Shown here in pieces: positions 19,960 to 27,977 of a stretch of DNA of 64,000 nucleotides. Source of the stretch: Streptomyces sp. PR69 (GTDB lineage Bacteria; Actinomycetota; Actinomycetes; Streptomycetales; Streptomycetaceae); the NCBI RefSeq assembly GCF_026420845.1, contig NZ_JAOWCB010000029.1, forward strand, positions 1 through 64,000, given 5' to 3'. Position numbers and translations under genes: made by a program. Below the pieces are notes generated by a model. It ran no database searches. It was not told the origin of the DNA and worked only from the letters and a program-made list of their open reading frames with translations. Positions within the stretch are counted from its first letter, which is position 1. Each line of letters opens with the position of its first letter.

Positions 19960-20811
19960 GTGAGCAATGGCGCGGAGGGCGTGAACGGCACGGGCGGCGG
20001 ACTGCGGTTCGTCCGGCTGGGTTTCGGCGAGGAAGCGGTCGAGTACCAGACGGCGTGGGAGCAGCAGCGCGCGGTGCACGCCTCCCGCTTCGCGGACGAG
20101 ATCCCGGACACCTGTCTGCTGCTGGAGCACCCGCCGGTGTATACGGCCGGACGGCGCACCGAGGACAGCGAGCGCCCGCTGGACGGCACCCCGGTGGTGG
20201 ACGTGGACCGCGGCGGCAAGATCACCTGGCATGGCCCCGGCCAGCTGGTGGGCTATCCGATCCTGAAGCTGCCGCGGCCGGTGGATGTGATCGCCCATGT
20301 GCGCCGGCTGGAAGAGGCGCTGATCCTCACCTGCGCGGAGTTCGGCGTGCGGACGACTCGCGTCGAGGGCCGCAGCGGAGTGTGGGTGCTGGGCGACCCC
20401 GTGGAGGAGCGGCGCAGCCGGGATGCAGCGCTCGGGGGTCTTTCGCTGGACTTCGATCCCCGGCTGCATGACGAGGAGTTCGATCCGCGCCTCAGCGGCC
20501 CGGAGTACGCTCCGTCCAACGCCGGCCAGCGCCGTGAGGACCGCAAGCTCGCGGCGATCGGCATCCGGATCGCCAAGGGCGTCTCGATGCATGGCTTCGC
20601 CCTCAATGTGAACCCGGACAACACCTGGTTCGACCGGATCGTGCCGTGCGGCATCCGGGACGCGGGGGTGACGTCCCTGGCGAATGAGCTGGGCCGGGAT
20701 GTGACGATCGCCGAGGTGCTGCCGGTGGCGGAGAAGCATCTGCGCCAGATCCTTGAGAACGCGGAGCTGAAGCCGCGCGAGATCTCCCGGGCCGGCACTC
20801 CGTCCGCATAG
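19960..20811 (+). CDS. lipB: Lipoyl(octanoyl) transferase
   Basis: Transfers octanoate from acyl-carrier protein to the lipoyl lysine of E2 and related proteins. 283 residues. Seen: LLEHPPVYTAGRRT; RGGKITWHGPGQLVGYP (about 85-101), the substrate-loop signature; catalytic K196 in DRKLAAIGI; catalytic C230 in VPCGIRDAG. About 40 extra residues (roughly 151-193, acidic/Arg-rich) interrupt the usual link between the VWV strand and the catalytic lysine. GTG 19960 is preferred because GGGAGG at 19947-19952 is seven bases upstream. Works with LipA encoded 100 bases downstream. Confidence 0.95.
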   Translation: MSNGAEGVNGTGGGLRFVRLGFGEEAVEYQTAWEQQRAVHASRFADEIPDTCLLLEHPPVYTAGRRTEDSERPLDGTPVVDVDRGGKITWHGPGQLVGYPILKLPRPVDVIAHVRRLEEALILTCAEFGVRTTRVEGRSGVWVLGDPVEERRSRDAALGGLSLDFDPRLHDEEFDPRLSGPEYAPSNAGQRREDRKLAAIGIRIAKGVSMHGFALNVNPDNTWFDRIVPCGIRDAGVTSLANELGRDVTIAEVLPVAEKHLRQILENAELKPREISRAGTPSA

Positions 20812-20911
20812 GGAATGCTCGCCCTTGGTCAAGGGTTGGCCAGGCATAGGGCCATATGAACCACGGGCGTACCCTGGTGTACGCCGAAGAATCGAAGCCT
20901 AGGAGCCGGAC

Positions 20912-21871
20912 GTGTCCGCAGTCTCACCCGACGGACGCAAGATGCTGCGCCTGGAGGTCCGGAACAGCCAGACCCCCATCGAGCGCAAGCCCGAATGGAT
21001 CAAGACGCGGGCGAAGATGGGTCCCGAGTACAACCAGCTGCAGAAACTCGTCAAGAGCGAGGGGCTGCACACGGTGTGCCAGGAGGCCGGCTGTCCGAAT
21101 ATCTTCGAGTGCTGGGAGGACCGCGAGGCCACCTTCCTCATCGGCGGCGACCAGTGCACCCGGCGCTGTGACTTCTGCCAGATCGACACGGGCAAGCCCG
21201 AGGCGCTGGACCGCGACGAGCCCCGCCGGGTCGGCGAGTCGGTCGTCTCGATGGATCTGAACTACGCCACGATCACCGGTGTCGCCCGTGACGACCTTCA
21301 GGACGGCGGCGCCTGGCTGTACGCGGAGACCGTCCGCCAGATCCATGAGCAGACCGCGGGCCGCGAGGCCGGCCGGACGAAGGTCGAGCTGCTGGCCCCC
21401 GACTTCAACGCGGTGCCCGAGCTGCTTGAGGAGGTCTTCGCCTCCCGCCCCGAGGTCTTCGCGCACAACGTGGAGACGGTGCCGCGCATCTTCCGGCGGA
21501 TCCGCCCCGGCTTCCGCTACGAGCGCTCGCTGGAGGTGATCACCAAGGCGCGTGAGTACGGCCTGATCACCAAGTCGAATCTGATCCTCGGCATGGGCGA
21601 GGAGCGCGCGGAGATCAGCGAGGCGCTGCAGCAGCTCCATGCCGCGGGCTGCGAGCTGATCACCATTACGCAGTATCTGCGGCCGTCGGTGCGCCACCAC
21701 CCGGTGGAGCGCTGGGTGAAGCCGGCGGAGTTCGTGGAGCTGAAGGAGGAGGCCGAGGAGATCGGCTTCTCCGGTGTGATGTCGGGTCCGCTGGTGCGTT
21801 CGTCGTACCGGGCGGGGCGGCTGTACCAGCAGGCGACGCAGAAGAGGAACGGCTCGCACGCTGCTGCGTGA
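20912..21871 (+). CDS. lipA: Lipoyl synthase (radical SAM)
   Basis: Inserts two sulfurs into the protein-bound octanoyl group. 319 residues. Auxiliary [4Fe-4S] cluster cysteines C56, C61 and C67 (CQEAGCPNIFEC) and the radical-SAM triad C82, C86, C89 (CTRRCDFC) are all present. The C-terminal SSYRAGRL carries the serine that ligates the auxiliary cluster. GTG 20912 has AGGAG (20901-20905) six bases before it. Downstream of lipB, so octanoyl transfer and sulfur insertion are encoded together, in reach of the E2, E3 and E1 genes at 2-9 kb. Confidence 0.97.
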   Translation: MSAVSPDGRKMLRLEVRNSQTPIERKPEWIKTRAKMGPEYNQLQKLVKSEGLHTVCQEAGCPNIFECWEDREATFLIGGDQCTRRCDFCQIDTGKPEALDRDEPRRVGESVVSMDLNYATITGVARDDLQDGGAWLYAETVRQIHEQTAGREAGRTKVELLAPDFNAVPELLEEVFASRPEVFAHNVETVPRIFRRIRPGFRYERSLEVITKAREYGLITKSNLILGMGEERAEISEALQQLHAAGCELITITQYLRPSVRHHPVERWVKPAEFVELKEEAEEIGFSGVMSGPLVRSSYRAGRLYQQATQKRNGSHAAA

Positions 21872-21914
21872 GTTCAGCCACAAGCGGCTACTGAACAGTA
21901 ATAGGCGGTCCGCG

Positions 21915-21958
21915 CGGCCCGCACTCACCCTCGCAGGTCGGGGGCGGAGTGCGGGCCG
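21915..21958 (+). terminator. Hairpin after lipA
   Basis: Perfect 12-base arms CGGCCCGCACTC (21915-21926) and GAGTGCGGGCCG (21947-21958). It lies 43 bases after the lipA stop. Confidence 0.8.
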
Positions 21959-22100
21959 CAGCCGCATATTCACCCTGCGCAAAAGGTTTCATCAGCGTTT
22001 GACCGCTCAGTCACGCCCTGGTAACACCAATCAGTGACACTCGCTTTACCCACCGTGGTACCACTGCCGTGCCGACCCCCGACCGAGGAGGACCTCCACG

Positions 22101-22310
22101 ATGCAGGCCGCGCAGGTTCGTCCCGTACGCGCCACCGCCATCCCGTCCCTGACCGACGCGCTGCGCACGATGGAGGCGCTGCTGCTGGGCGGCGGCCAGC
22201 GCACCGCCCGCCGCAACGCCTGGACGGCGGTGCTGGAGGACCGGCGCCGGGCCAAGGACCGTGTGGAAGCGCAGCATGTGCTGGAGGCCGCGGCCGACCG
22301 CGCTCCCTGA
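22101..22310 (+). CDS. Small conserved hypothetical protein
   Basis: 69 residues, basic, with two predicted amphipathic helices (SLTDALRTMEALLLG and RRNAWTAVLEDRRRAKDRVEAQHVLEAAA). A strong GAGGAGGA site lies upstream of the ATG. It is followed by a 19-base gap to the DUF4191 gene, so they are probably co-transcribed. I recall a similar small gene at this position in other Streptomyces. No function recognised. Confidence 0.7.
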   Translation: MQAAQVRPVRATAIPSLTDALRTMEALLLGGGQRTARRNAWTAVLEDRRRAKDRVEAQHVLEAAADRAP

Positions 22311-22329
22311 GCCACGTAAACTTCGAGGC

Positions 22330-23040
22330 ATGGCGAGGAAGGCAAACTCTGACAGCGGCGCTGACGCCGCGGCGAACCCCGGGCGGCTCAAGCAGATCGC
22401 CCTGACGTACAAGATGACCCGGCGGACCGATCCCAAGGTCGGGCTGGTCGTCGCGGGTGTGGGAATCGTCACCTTCGGTGTCTTCCTTGCGATCGGCTTT
22501 CTGCTCGGTTACCCGGTCTACCTGGGCATCCTCGGCTTCCTGCTGGCCTTTCTGGCGATGGCGATCATCTTCGGCCGGCGTGCGGAGCGGGCGGCCTTCG
22601 GGCAGATGGAGGGCCAGCCGGGCGCGGCGGCCGCGGTGCTGCAGAACGTGGGCCGCGGCTGGACCACCACCCCGGCGGTGGCCATGAACCGCAGCCAGGA
22701 CGTCGTCCACCGGGCGGTCGGCAAGGCGGGCATCGTACTGGTCGGCGAGGGCAATCCGAACCGGCTGAAGTCGCTGCTCGCGGCCGAGAAGAAGAAGATG
22801 TCGCGGATCGTGGTGGATGTTCCGGTGCACGACATCGTCGTCGGCGACGGCGAGGGCCAGGTGCCGCTGAAGAAGGTCCGTACGACCATGCTGAAGCTGC
22901 CGCGGGTGCTCTCCGGCCCGCAGGTGACGGCGGCGAACGACCGGCTGCGCGCCATGGGCGACCTGATGAGCAATATGCCGATGCCGAAGGGCCCGATGCC
23001 GAAGGGCATGCGGATGCCGCGCGGCGGAAAGATGCGCTGA
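22330..23040 (+). CDS. DUF4191 membrane protein
   Basis: 236-residue actinobacterial membrane protein. A short basic N-terminus is followed by two adjacent hydrophobic helices (about 38-60 and 63-83: VGLVVAGVGIVTFGVFLAIG and YLGILGFLLAFLAMAIIFG). The long cytosolic C-terminal domain includes WTTTPAVAMNRSQDVVHRAVGKAGIVLVGEG, typical of DUF4191. The tail ends in a Met/Pro/Lys/Arg/Gly-rich low-complexity stretch (MPKGPMPKGMRMPRG). ATG 22330 is used; the longer ORF overlaps the preceding small gene. Function unknown. Confidence 0.85.
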   Translation: MARKANSDSGADAAANPGRLKQIALTYKMTRRTDPKVGLVVAGVGIVTFGVFLAIGFLLGYPVYLGILGFLLAFLAMAIIFGRRAERAAFGQMEGQPGAAAAVLQNVGRGWTTTPAVAMNRSQDVVHRAVGKAGIVLVGEGNPNRLKSLLAAEKKKMSRIVVDVPVHDIVVGDGEGQVPLKKVRTTMLKLPRVLSGPQVTAANDRLRAMGDLMSNMPMPKGPMPKGMRMPRGGKMR

Positions 23041-23204
23041 ACGCTCCGCGAGAAGTGCCGCGATCGGCCGTCGGGCACGCACGGGCACGTCGACCGCTCG
23101 CGCCCGCGCGGCTGAGCCTCGTATCGCTGCAAGCCCGCGCCCCTTCGGGCCACACCGCGGAACCGCGCCGGATCTCACCGGACCCGCTGCCGCAGTCGCA
23201 CAGC

Positions 23205-23252
23205 ACGTGAAGAGGGCGGCGGCCGATTCCTCGGCCGCCGCCCTCTTCACGT
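23205..23252. terminator. Bidirectional hairpin, 22-base perfect arms
   Basis: Arms at 23205-23226 and 23231-23252 are perfect complements with a TTCC loop. It lies between the converging DUF4191 and RDD genes, 164 bases after the first and 18 bases before the stop end of the second. One of the longest perfect stems in the window; it should terminate both ways. Confidence 0.9.
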
Positions 23253-23270
23253 CTGCACGTCTTCCCGCCG

Positions 23271-23738
23271 CTACATCCGCACCTGCACGGCGCGGGAGAG
23301 CCGGTCGTGCAGTCCGCGTCCGTCGCGGTCCCAGATCAGGGCGGGGATGGCGAGGGCGAGCAGCACGCTGCGCACGACGACGCGTACGACGCCGAGCCGC
23401 CCGCCGTCCTCGGCGATGACCCGCAGCCCGAAGAGCCGCTTGCCCGGGGTGCAGCCGACCGTGCCGACGGTGAGCACGCTCAGTACGAGGAAGATGCCGA
23501 GGGCCCAGTTGCCCGCCGCCTGACCGTTGCCGCCCGCGAACAGCCCGTATGCGATCAGGAGGCACAGCCCCCAGTCGACGAAGATGGCGCCGAAGCGCCG
23601 GCCCAGCGGGGCGATGGAGCCGGGTCCCGACTCCGGCAGACCGAGCCGCTCGCCCCGGTAACCGAAGTCGGCGCCCATCTCCTCGGCCGCCGCGCGCGGC
23701 CCGGAGAGCCACGATCCGATTGCTTGCCTGTTGTCCAC
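23271..23738 (-). CDS. RDD-family membrane protein
   Basis: 155 residues with the RDD pattern: an Arg at the start of helix 1 (LGRRFGAIFVDWGLCLLIAYG, about 46-66), a second helix (WALGIFLVLSVLTVGTVG), the GCTPGKRLFGLRV turn, then VRSVLLALAIPALIWDRDGRGLHDRLS, the last Asp-containing block. GTG start at 23738. It lies divergently upstream of glnA, as I recall it does in other Streptomyces. Role unproven; RDD proteins are usually small transport-like or envelope proteins. Confidence 0.85.
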   Translation of the reverse strand: MDNRQAIGSWLSGPRAAAEEMGADFGYRGERLGLPESGPGSIAPLGRRFGAIFVDWGLCLLIAYGLFAGGNGQAAGNWALGIFLVLSVLTVGTVGCTPGKRLFGLRVIAEDGGRLGVVRVVVRSVLLALAIPALIWDRDGRGLHDRLSRAVQVRM

Positions 23739-23834
23739 CCGTACACGGTACTGCGCCCGCTTTGCGGCCCCGCGCCCCGGGGCCGGTCACTCCCCGCGAC
23801 GGCCGTGTCACATGCGTCCCGCCACCCGGCCCGG

Positions 23835-23872
23835 TTAACTTCTCCGAAACAAACGGGTCATGCTTGAGAAAT
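23835..23872 (+). promoter_or_regulatory. Paired GlnR boxes upstream of glnA
   Basis: Two sites fit the GlnR pattern gTnAc-n6-GaAAc: TTAAC-ttctcc-GAAAC (23835-23850) and GTCAT-gcttga-GAAAT (23857-23872). They start 22 bases apart, two helical turns, and lie about 100-135 bases before the glnA start. GlnR activates glnA under nitrogen limitation in Streptomyces. Consensus known from the literature; the match is read by eye. Confidence 0.8.
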
Positions 23873-23970
23873 GCCATCTGCCTATGGTCGGGTCCAGCGT
23901 GTGCCACCGCACTGGCCGCACGACCGAGCTGCAACCCCGCCCCTCCCGGGTCGGGAGTAGGAGGAGTTGG

Positions 23971-25380
23971 ATGTTCCAGAACGCCGACGAGGCCAAGAAG
24001 TTCATCGCGGACAAGGGTGTCGAGTTCGTCGACGTCCGGTTCTGCGACCTGCCGGGTGTGATGCAGCACTTCACGGTCCCGGCCGAGGCGTTCGACCCGG
24101 CCGAGCAGCTGATGTTCGACGGCTCCTCGATCCGCGGCTTCCAGGCGATCCACGAGTCGGACATGGCTCTGGTGCCGGACCTGTCGACGGCCCGCGTGGA
24201 CCCGTTCCGCCGGGACAAGACGCTCAACATCAACTTCTTTATCCACGACCCGGTGACCGGCGAGCAGTACAGCCGCGACCCGCGCAACATCGCCAAGAAG
24301 GCCGAGACCTACCTCGCCTCCACCGGCATCGCCGACACCGCGTACTTCGGCCCCGAGGCGGAGTTCTACGTCTTTGACTCGGTGCGTTTCGCCACCACCG
24401 CGAACGAGGGCTTCTACCACATCGACTCCGAGGCCGGCGCCTGGAACACCGGCGCGGTCGAGGACAACCGCGGCTACAAGGTCCGCTACAAGGGCGGCTA
24501 CTTCCCGGCCCCGCCGGTCGACCACTTCGCCGACCTGCGCGCCGAGATCTCCCTGGAGCTGAACAAGGCGGGCCTCAAGGTCGAGCGCCAGCACCACGAG
24601 GTCGGCACCGCGGGCCAGGCCGAGATCAACTACAAGTTCAACACGCTGCTGGCCGCGGCCGACGACCTGATGCTCTTCAAGTACATCGTGAAGAACGTCG
24701 CCTGGCGCAACGGCAAGACCGCCACCTTCATGCCGAAGCCGATCTTCGGCGACAACGGCTCGGGCATGCACGTCCACCAGTCGCTGTGGCAGGGCGGCGC
24801 CCCGCTCTTCTACGACGAGCAGGGTTACGCGGGCCTGTCCGACACCGCCCGCTACTACATCGGCGGCATCCTCAAGCACGCCCCGTCGCTGCTGGCCTTC
24901 ACCAACCCGACGGTGAACTCCTACCACCGCCTGGTGCCCGGCTTCGAGGCCCCGGTCAACCTGGTCTACTCGCAGCGCAACCGCTCCGCGGCCATGCGCA
25001 TCCCGATCACGGGCTCCAACCCGAAGGCCAAGCGCGTCGAGTTCCGCGCCCCGGACCCGTCCTCGAACCCGTACCTGGCCTTCTCGGCCCTCCTCCTCGC
25101 GGGCCTCGACGGCGTCAAGAACAAGATCGAGCCGGCCGAGCCGATCGACAAGGACCTCTACGAGCTCTCCCCCGACGAGCACGCGGGCGTCCCCCAGGTC
25201 CCGACCTCCCTCCCGGCGGTCCTGGACGCCCTGGAGGAGGACAACGAGTACCTCCAGGCGGGCGGCGTCTTCACATCGGACCTGATCGAGACGTGGATCG
25301 ACTACAAGCGCACCAACGAAATCGCCCCGATCCAGCTGCGCCCGCACCCGCACGAGTTCGAGCTGTACTTCGACATCTAA
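23971..25380 (+). CDS. glnA: Glutamine synthetase type I
   Basis: 469-residue GSI, the standard dodecameric ammonia-assimilating enzyme. Seen: FCDLPGVMQHF; MFDGSSIRGF (the DGSS block); FGPEAEFYVFD with the metal-binding Glu; NGSGMHVHQSLW with the catalytic His; NRSAAMRIPI; and the adenylylation region DLYELSPDE with Y397. Regulation by adenylylation at that tyrosine is known for Streptomyces GSI. ATG 23971 has GGAGGAG upstream (23960-23966). Two GlnR boxes precede it. A second, eukaryotic-type GS is encoded at 47047. Confidence 0.98.
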   Translation: MFQNADEAKKFIADKGVEFVDVRFCDLPGVMQHFTVPAEAFDPAEQLMFDGSSIRGFQAIHESDMALVPDLSTARVDPFRRDKTLNINFFIHDPVTGEQYSRDPRNIAKKAETYLASTGIADTAYFGPEAEFYVFDSVRFATTANEGFYHIDSEAGAWNTGAVEDNRGYKVRYKGGYFPAPPVDHFADLRAEISLELNKAGLKVERQHHEVGTAGQAEINYKFNTLLAAADDLMLFKYIVKNVAWRNGKTATFMPKPIFGDNGSGMHVHQSLWQGGAPLFYDEQGYAGLSDTARYYIGGILKHAPSLLAFTNPTVNSYHRLVPGFEAPVNLVYSQRNRSAAMRIPITGSNPKAKRVEFRAPDPSSNPYLAFSALLLAGLDGVKNKIEPAEPIDKDLYELSPDEHAGVPQVPTSLPAVLDALEEDNEYLQAGGVFTSDLIETWIDYKRTNEIAPIQLRPHPHEFELYFDI

Positions 25381-25537
25381 AGAGCGGGGTCGGGCGACCT
25401 GGGCGGGAGTCCGGGAAACAGGCTGTGACCTGCGAAAACACCTCTCAGTGTTTCTCGCTGATCCCCCTCGTTTCCCACCCCCTTGCGCACCGCGTGTGCA
25501 CCGCCCGATCAATGCTCTGACTTGCTGTCAGGAACAC

Positions 25538-25578
25538 AGCGAGGGCCGCTATCCACATCCAGGGGAGCGGCCCTCGCT
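25538..25578 (+). terminator. Hairpin after glnA
   Basis: Perfect 13-base arms AGCGAGGGCCGCT (25538-25550) and AGCGGCCCTCGCT (25566-25578), 157 bases after the glnA stop, followed by AGTTTG. The intervening region has no gene. This is the last feature of the glnA unit before the mobile-element debris. Confidence 0.75.
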
Positions 25579-25640
25579 AGTTTGGCGGGCCTGTTACTGA
25601 AGGAAGCAAGTCAGCCTACAGCGGGCTCGCGGTTCAGAGA

Positions 25641-25818
25641 TCAGTCGCCACCCACGGGGTCCTCGACCCCCGCCTGCGGGTCTGGCGAGCTCTTACGCAC
25701 CGAGAAGTCCAGGTGCCAGTCCTCGTCAGAGTACCCGTCGATCTCAAGTTAGCCAGGTGTACCGCCCCCCAGCCTGCAGCGGTAGCGGCGGGATACCCAC
25801 CACGAAGGGAACATCCGT
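25641..25818 (-). pseudogene. C-terminal remnant of an unidentified gene
   Basis: After the transposase homology stops at FSRA, the same frame continues TDVPFVVGIPPLPLQAGGRYTWL and hits a stop. Shifting by one base gives LEIDGYSDEDWHLDFSVRK... to a stop at 25641. The combined reading (proline-rich loop, RYTW strand, LEIDG strand, DWHLDFSVR strand) looks like the last beta-strands of a real protein broken by a single-base deletion near 25745. Parent gene not recognised. The transposase piece has been joined directly to it. Confidence 0.45.
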
Positions 25819-26255
25819 TGCCCTCGAGAACCACAGCGGTGTGCCGTCCGGCCTCGCAATGACCTGGACGTTCATGCCGTGCTTCTTGTGCTTTTGCGAG
25901 TAGTACGGCTCGTCGGCCCGGATACGGTCGGCGGGAATCGCGTTCCGTCGACAATGACGAAGTCGCCCTCGCCCAGGCCCACCAGGGCCTCGTGCAGGCC
26001 CGGTGCCCAGGCAGTCAGGACCTCGACGGTCTCGTCCACGTACCGCCACGCCGTCGCCTCCGACACCCCGAACCCGGCCCCCAGCTGGGCGAGCGTCTCG
26101 TTCTTCCGCAGATGGGCCAAGACCAGCAGAGCCTGCTTGAAGCAGCCCAGCTTCCGCCACGGCGAGTTCAGTTCACGCCTTCGGGCGCAGATAAGCCAGG
26201 AGACATGCTCGACCAGCTCATACGGGACGTCGAGCATGGAAGGATACGGAACCAA
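25819..26255 (-). pseudogene. IS5-like DDE transposase, frameshifted and truncated
   Basis: The N-terminal half reads LDVPYELVEHVSWL..., a HTH block FGVSEATAWRYVDETVEVL, then GEGDFVIVDGT with the first catalytic Asp. A one-base deletion around 25938-25942 moves the frame; the other frame continues IPADRIRADEPYYSQKHKKHGMNVQVIARPDGTPLWFSRA. The rest, including the second Asp and Glu, is absent. The start is TTG 26255 or ATG 26237. Non-functional as it stands. Confidence 0.85.
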
Positions 26256-26316
26256 CAGAGCCCCTCGGCCGCCGGTGTGATGAGTGAGATCACCACGCCA
26301 ACGACGAGGGGCTCTG
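26256..26316. repeat. Inverted repeat beside the transposase remnant
   Basis: CAGAGCCCCTCG (26256-26267) and CGAGGGGCTCTG (26305-26316), perfect 12-base arms with a 37-base loop, abutting the 5' end of the broken transposase gene. It may be the sub-terminal or terminal inverted repeat of that element or an adjacent one. No matching copy is found on the other side, as expected for a truncated insertion. Confidence 0.5.
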
Positions 26317-26492
26317 CCACGTCACCACCCTCGCCGACCAGCTCATTTCACCCCTGCAACACAGGATGAAAGAGGCTCACTCTCCAACGTGTTCTCGACC
26401 TGTGCCGGTATGTGAACTATGCCCGGATCACAGATGGTCGTTTTTGAGCCACTGAAGCGAATGAGTGAGCGGTCAATTACTTTTAGCGGGCT

Positions 26493-26789
26493 ATGATCCG
26501 GTCGGTGGAGGCGTGGGGAAGCTTGGACATTTCACTGTCCCTGAACCTCACCGCTAAGACGATGAACTGCCTGGTGGGCTGCGCCCTACCTTTCCGGGCG
26601 GCTCAATTCGCTGAGGCCGACGGGACCTTCGAAAAGGGGGTCAGCATGCAGCTCGATAACGAAACCGCCAAGGGCTATGTCAAATTCTCCTTCGAAGGTC
26701 AAGACATCCGCGTGAGCGCCTCACTCCAGGTTGCTGTTGGTGGGGGTTTCGAAATACACGACGTCACCCTGATGCGAATCAAGGACTGA
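26493..26789 (+). CDS. Low-GC hypothetical protein
   Basis: Possible 98-residue protein. The last 47 residues (from M52, MQLDNETAKGYVKFSFEGQ...) read like a small beta-rich domain (FSFEGQDIRVSASLQVAVGGGFEIHDVTLMRI). ATG 26646 has a G-rich site (GGGGGTC) ahead of it and may be the true start, giving a 47-residue product. GC content is clearly below that of its neighbours, and A/T-ending codons are common, so it is likely acquired DNA or a fragment. No family recognised. Confidence 0.45.
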   Translation: MIRSVEAWGSLDISLSLNLTAKTMNCLVGCALPFRAAQFAEADGTFEKGVSMQLDNETAKGYVKFSFEGQDIRVSASLQVAVGGGFEIHDVTLMRIKD

Positions 26790-27051
26790 GCCCCTTGTCC
26801 CGGGCGGTGTGCCGCACCGGCACACCGCCGCTTGGGTGCAGCGGAGGGTTGTGCGAGGAGGACATGGTCGGGAGCCTTGACATCAGTGCGACTCTTGCGG
26901 CCGGACGGGCCGCGCCTAGTACCTGACTGTAAACCGGTGACCGTGTGGACGGTCAGCTCGCTGTCCGGCGACGAGAGGTCTGGAGTGCCCCGCAGGCTCC
27001 GGCCCGCTGTACGGTCGGGCGGATACCGCAGCCGTCGAGACGGGAGCCGAA

Positions 27052-27513
27052 GTGGAATCGAATCATGTTCCCGATTGGTTCTGGGAAGTCCTGGAAGCGA
27101 CACGACCGCGTCTGTCTGTCCTGGAGTCGTGGCTGGGGTCGCAGCCCCGGGAAGTTCTCGAGGACTTCGCGCGCGCCTACCTGGACGCGGCAGAGGCGCT
27201 GGTCGACTTCTCGGAAGGCGTGAGCGTCGGCGGAGACATCTGGTCCGAGGACAGTACCGAAGATCTGTGCATGTGGGTGGTCGGGCAGGGCCGCGGACTC
27301 TGGCAGCTGGTGACGGCAGGAGAGCTCGGCCTGGAAGAGGTCGCGCAGGCGTATCTCGGCCGTACACCACTGCTCCTTGACGGGGCGGCTCCCTGGGACG
27401 GAGCTGTCACGGACCCGGAGCACAGGGGCTATCAGTCCCCCGAGACCATCGTCTACAGCGTCTACCGGACACGCTTCACTGAAGAGTTGTCGGAACGGCT
27501 TCTGGACGCCTGA
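27052..27513 (+). CDS. Short DUF4240-like protein
   Basis: 153 residues. DWFWEVLEATRPRLSVLESWLGSQPREVLEDFARAYLDAAEALVDFSEG and CMWVVGQGRGLWQLV follow the layout of the DUF4240 protein at 14094 (FWEIVD..., VLDFARHFEARY, CWLIGQGREVFEGA), so this is a diverged relative. GTG 27052 has GGGAG about 12 bases before it. It lies between the low-GC ORF and transposon fragments, suggesting it came in with mobile DNA or survived in a rearranged segment. Confidence 0.65.
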   Translation: MESNHVPDWFWEVLEATRPRLSVLESWLGSQPREVLEDFARAYLDAAEALVDFSEGVSVGGDIWSEDSTEDLCMWVVGQGRGLWQLVTAGELGLEEVAQAYLGRTPLLLDGAAPWDGAVTDPEHRGYQSPETIVYSVYRTRFTEELSERLLDA

Positions 27514-27543
27514 GGATGCTGCCGGGTCGGCTGCGGTAACGCG

Positions 27544-27601
27544 GCGGGGCTCCCGGCGGATGCAGCGGTTGTCGATCCAGCCGCGCCGCCAGGAGCCCCG
27601 C
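27544..27601 (+). terminator. Long inverted repeat after the DUF4240-like gene
   Basis: Arms at 27544-27559 and 27586-27601 (GCGGGGCTCC-C-GGCGG against CCGCC-A-GGAGCCCCGC) pair with one internal mismatch and a 26-base loop. It starts 30 bases after the stop codon. It may be a terminator, or an insertion-sequence end given the debris next to it. Confidence 0.5.
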
Positions 27602-27660
27602 ATGTCGTTCCACCCTGCCCCAGCATCGGATGTCAACTCCGCTTTAGAAGAAGCGTGTTG

Positions 27661-27739
27661 TTGCGTGGCCTGCCGGTTCGGCCGGGTCGCCACCACCCGC
27701 CGCCAGCGGTACCCGTCGGACATGAATGACGCCAAGTGG
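27661..27739 (+). pseudogene. N-terminal fragment of an IS5-family transposase
   Basis: In one frame this segment reads TTRRQRYPSDMNDAKW, the very recognisable start of IS5/IS112-type transposases (RYPSDxxDAEW). The homology stops abruptly at 27739, and the adjoining sequence belongs to an IS3-type element on the other strand. Only about 25 codons survive. Confidence 0.65.
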
Positions 27740-27741
27740 GC

Positions 27742-27977
27742 AAGCTCGCCCGGCGCCCCCTGCCCGCGGTCGGCCGTGTCCTGTTTGACCAGTTCCGCAG
27801 GCCCTCGGCGCTGACCCCGATCTCCCGGGCCGCCTCGGTGACGGTCCTGCCGGACGAGCGGACCAGCGCGACCGCGTCGCGCTTGAACTCCTCCGAGTAC
27901 CGCCTGCTGCGGTTGCTCAGGCTTCCCACCTGGCACTACTTCCTCTGGAACCTCACGTCCCAGTCTCCAGGTGTCCA
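27742..27977 (-). pseudogene. IS3-family OrfA remnant with left end
   Basis: From GTG 27929, the reading SRRYSEEFKRDAVALVRSSGRTVTEAAREIGVSAEGLRNW is the HTH of IS3-family OrfA. One missing base at about 27792 moves the frame; the other frame continues VKQDTADRGQGAPGEL and stops matching at 27742. Upstream, on the same strand, TGGACACC at 27977-27970 resembles an IS3-type inverted-repeat start. OrfB is entirely missing. Confidence 0.75.

Noticed and set aside
19725..20225. N-terminal extension of the TPR regulator upstream of 19724
   Set aside because: It covers the lipB leader and start in antisense and lacks conservation; ATG 19724 gives the natural N-terminus.
21970..25512. 1180-codon antisense frame across the small genes, RDD and glnA
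   Set aside because: No domain; it covers several real genes and the glnA promoter. Artefact of lack of stop codons in high GC.
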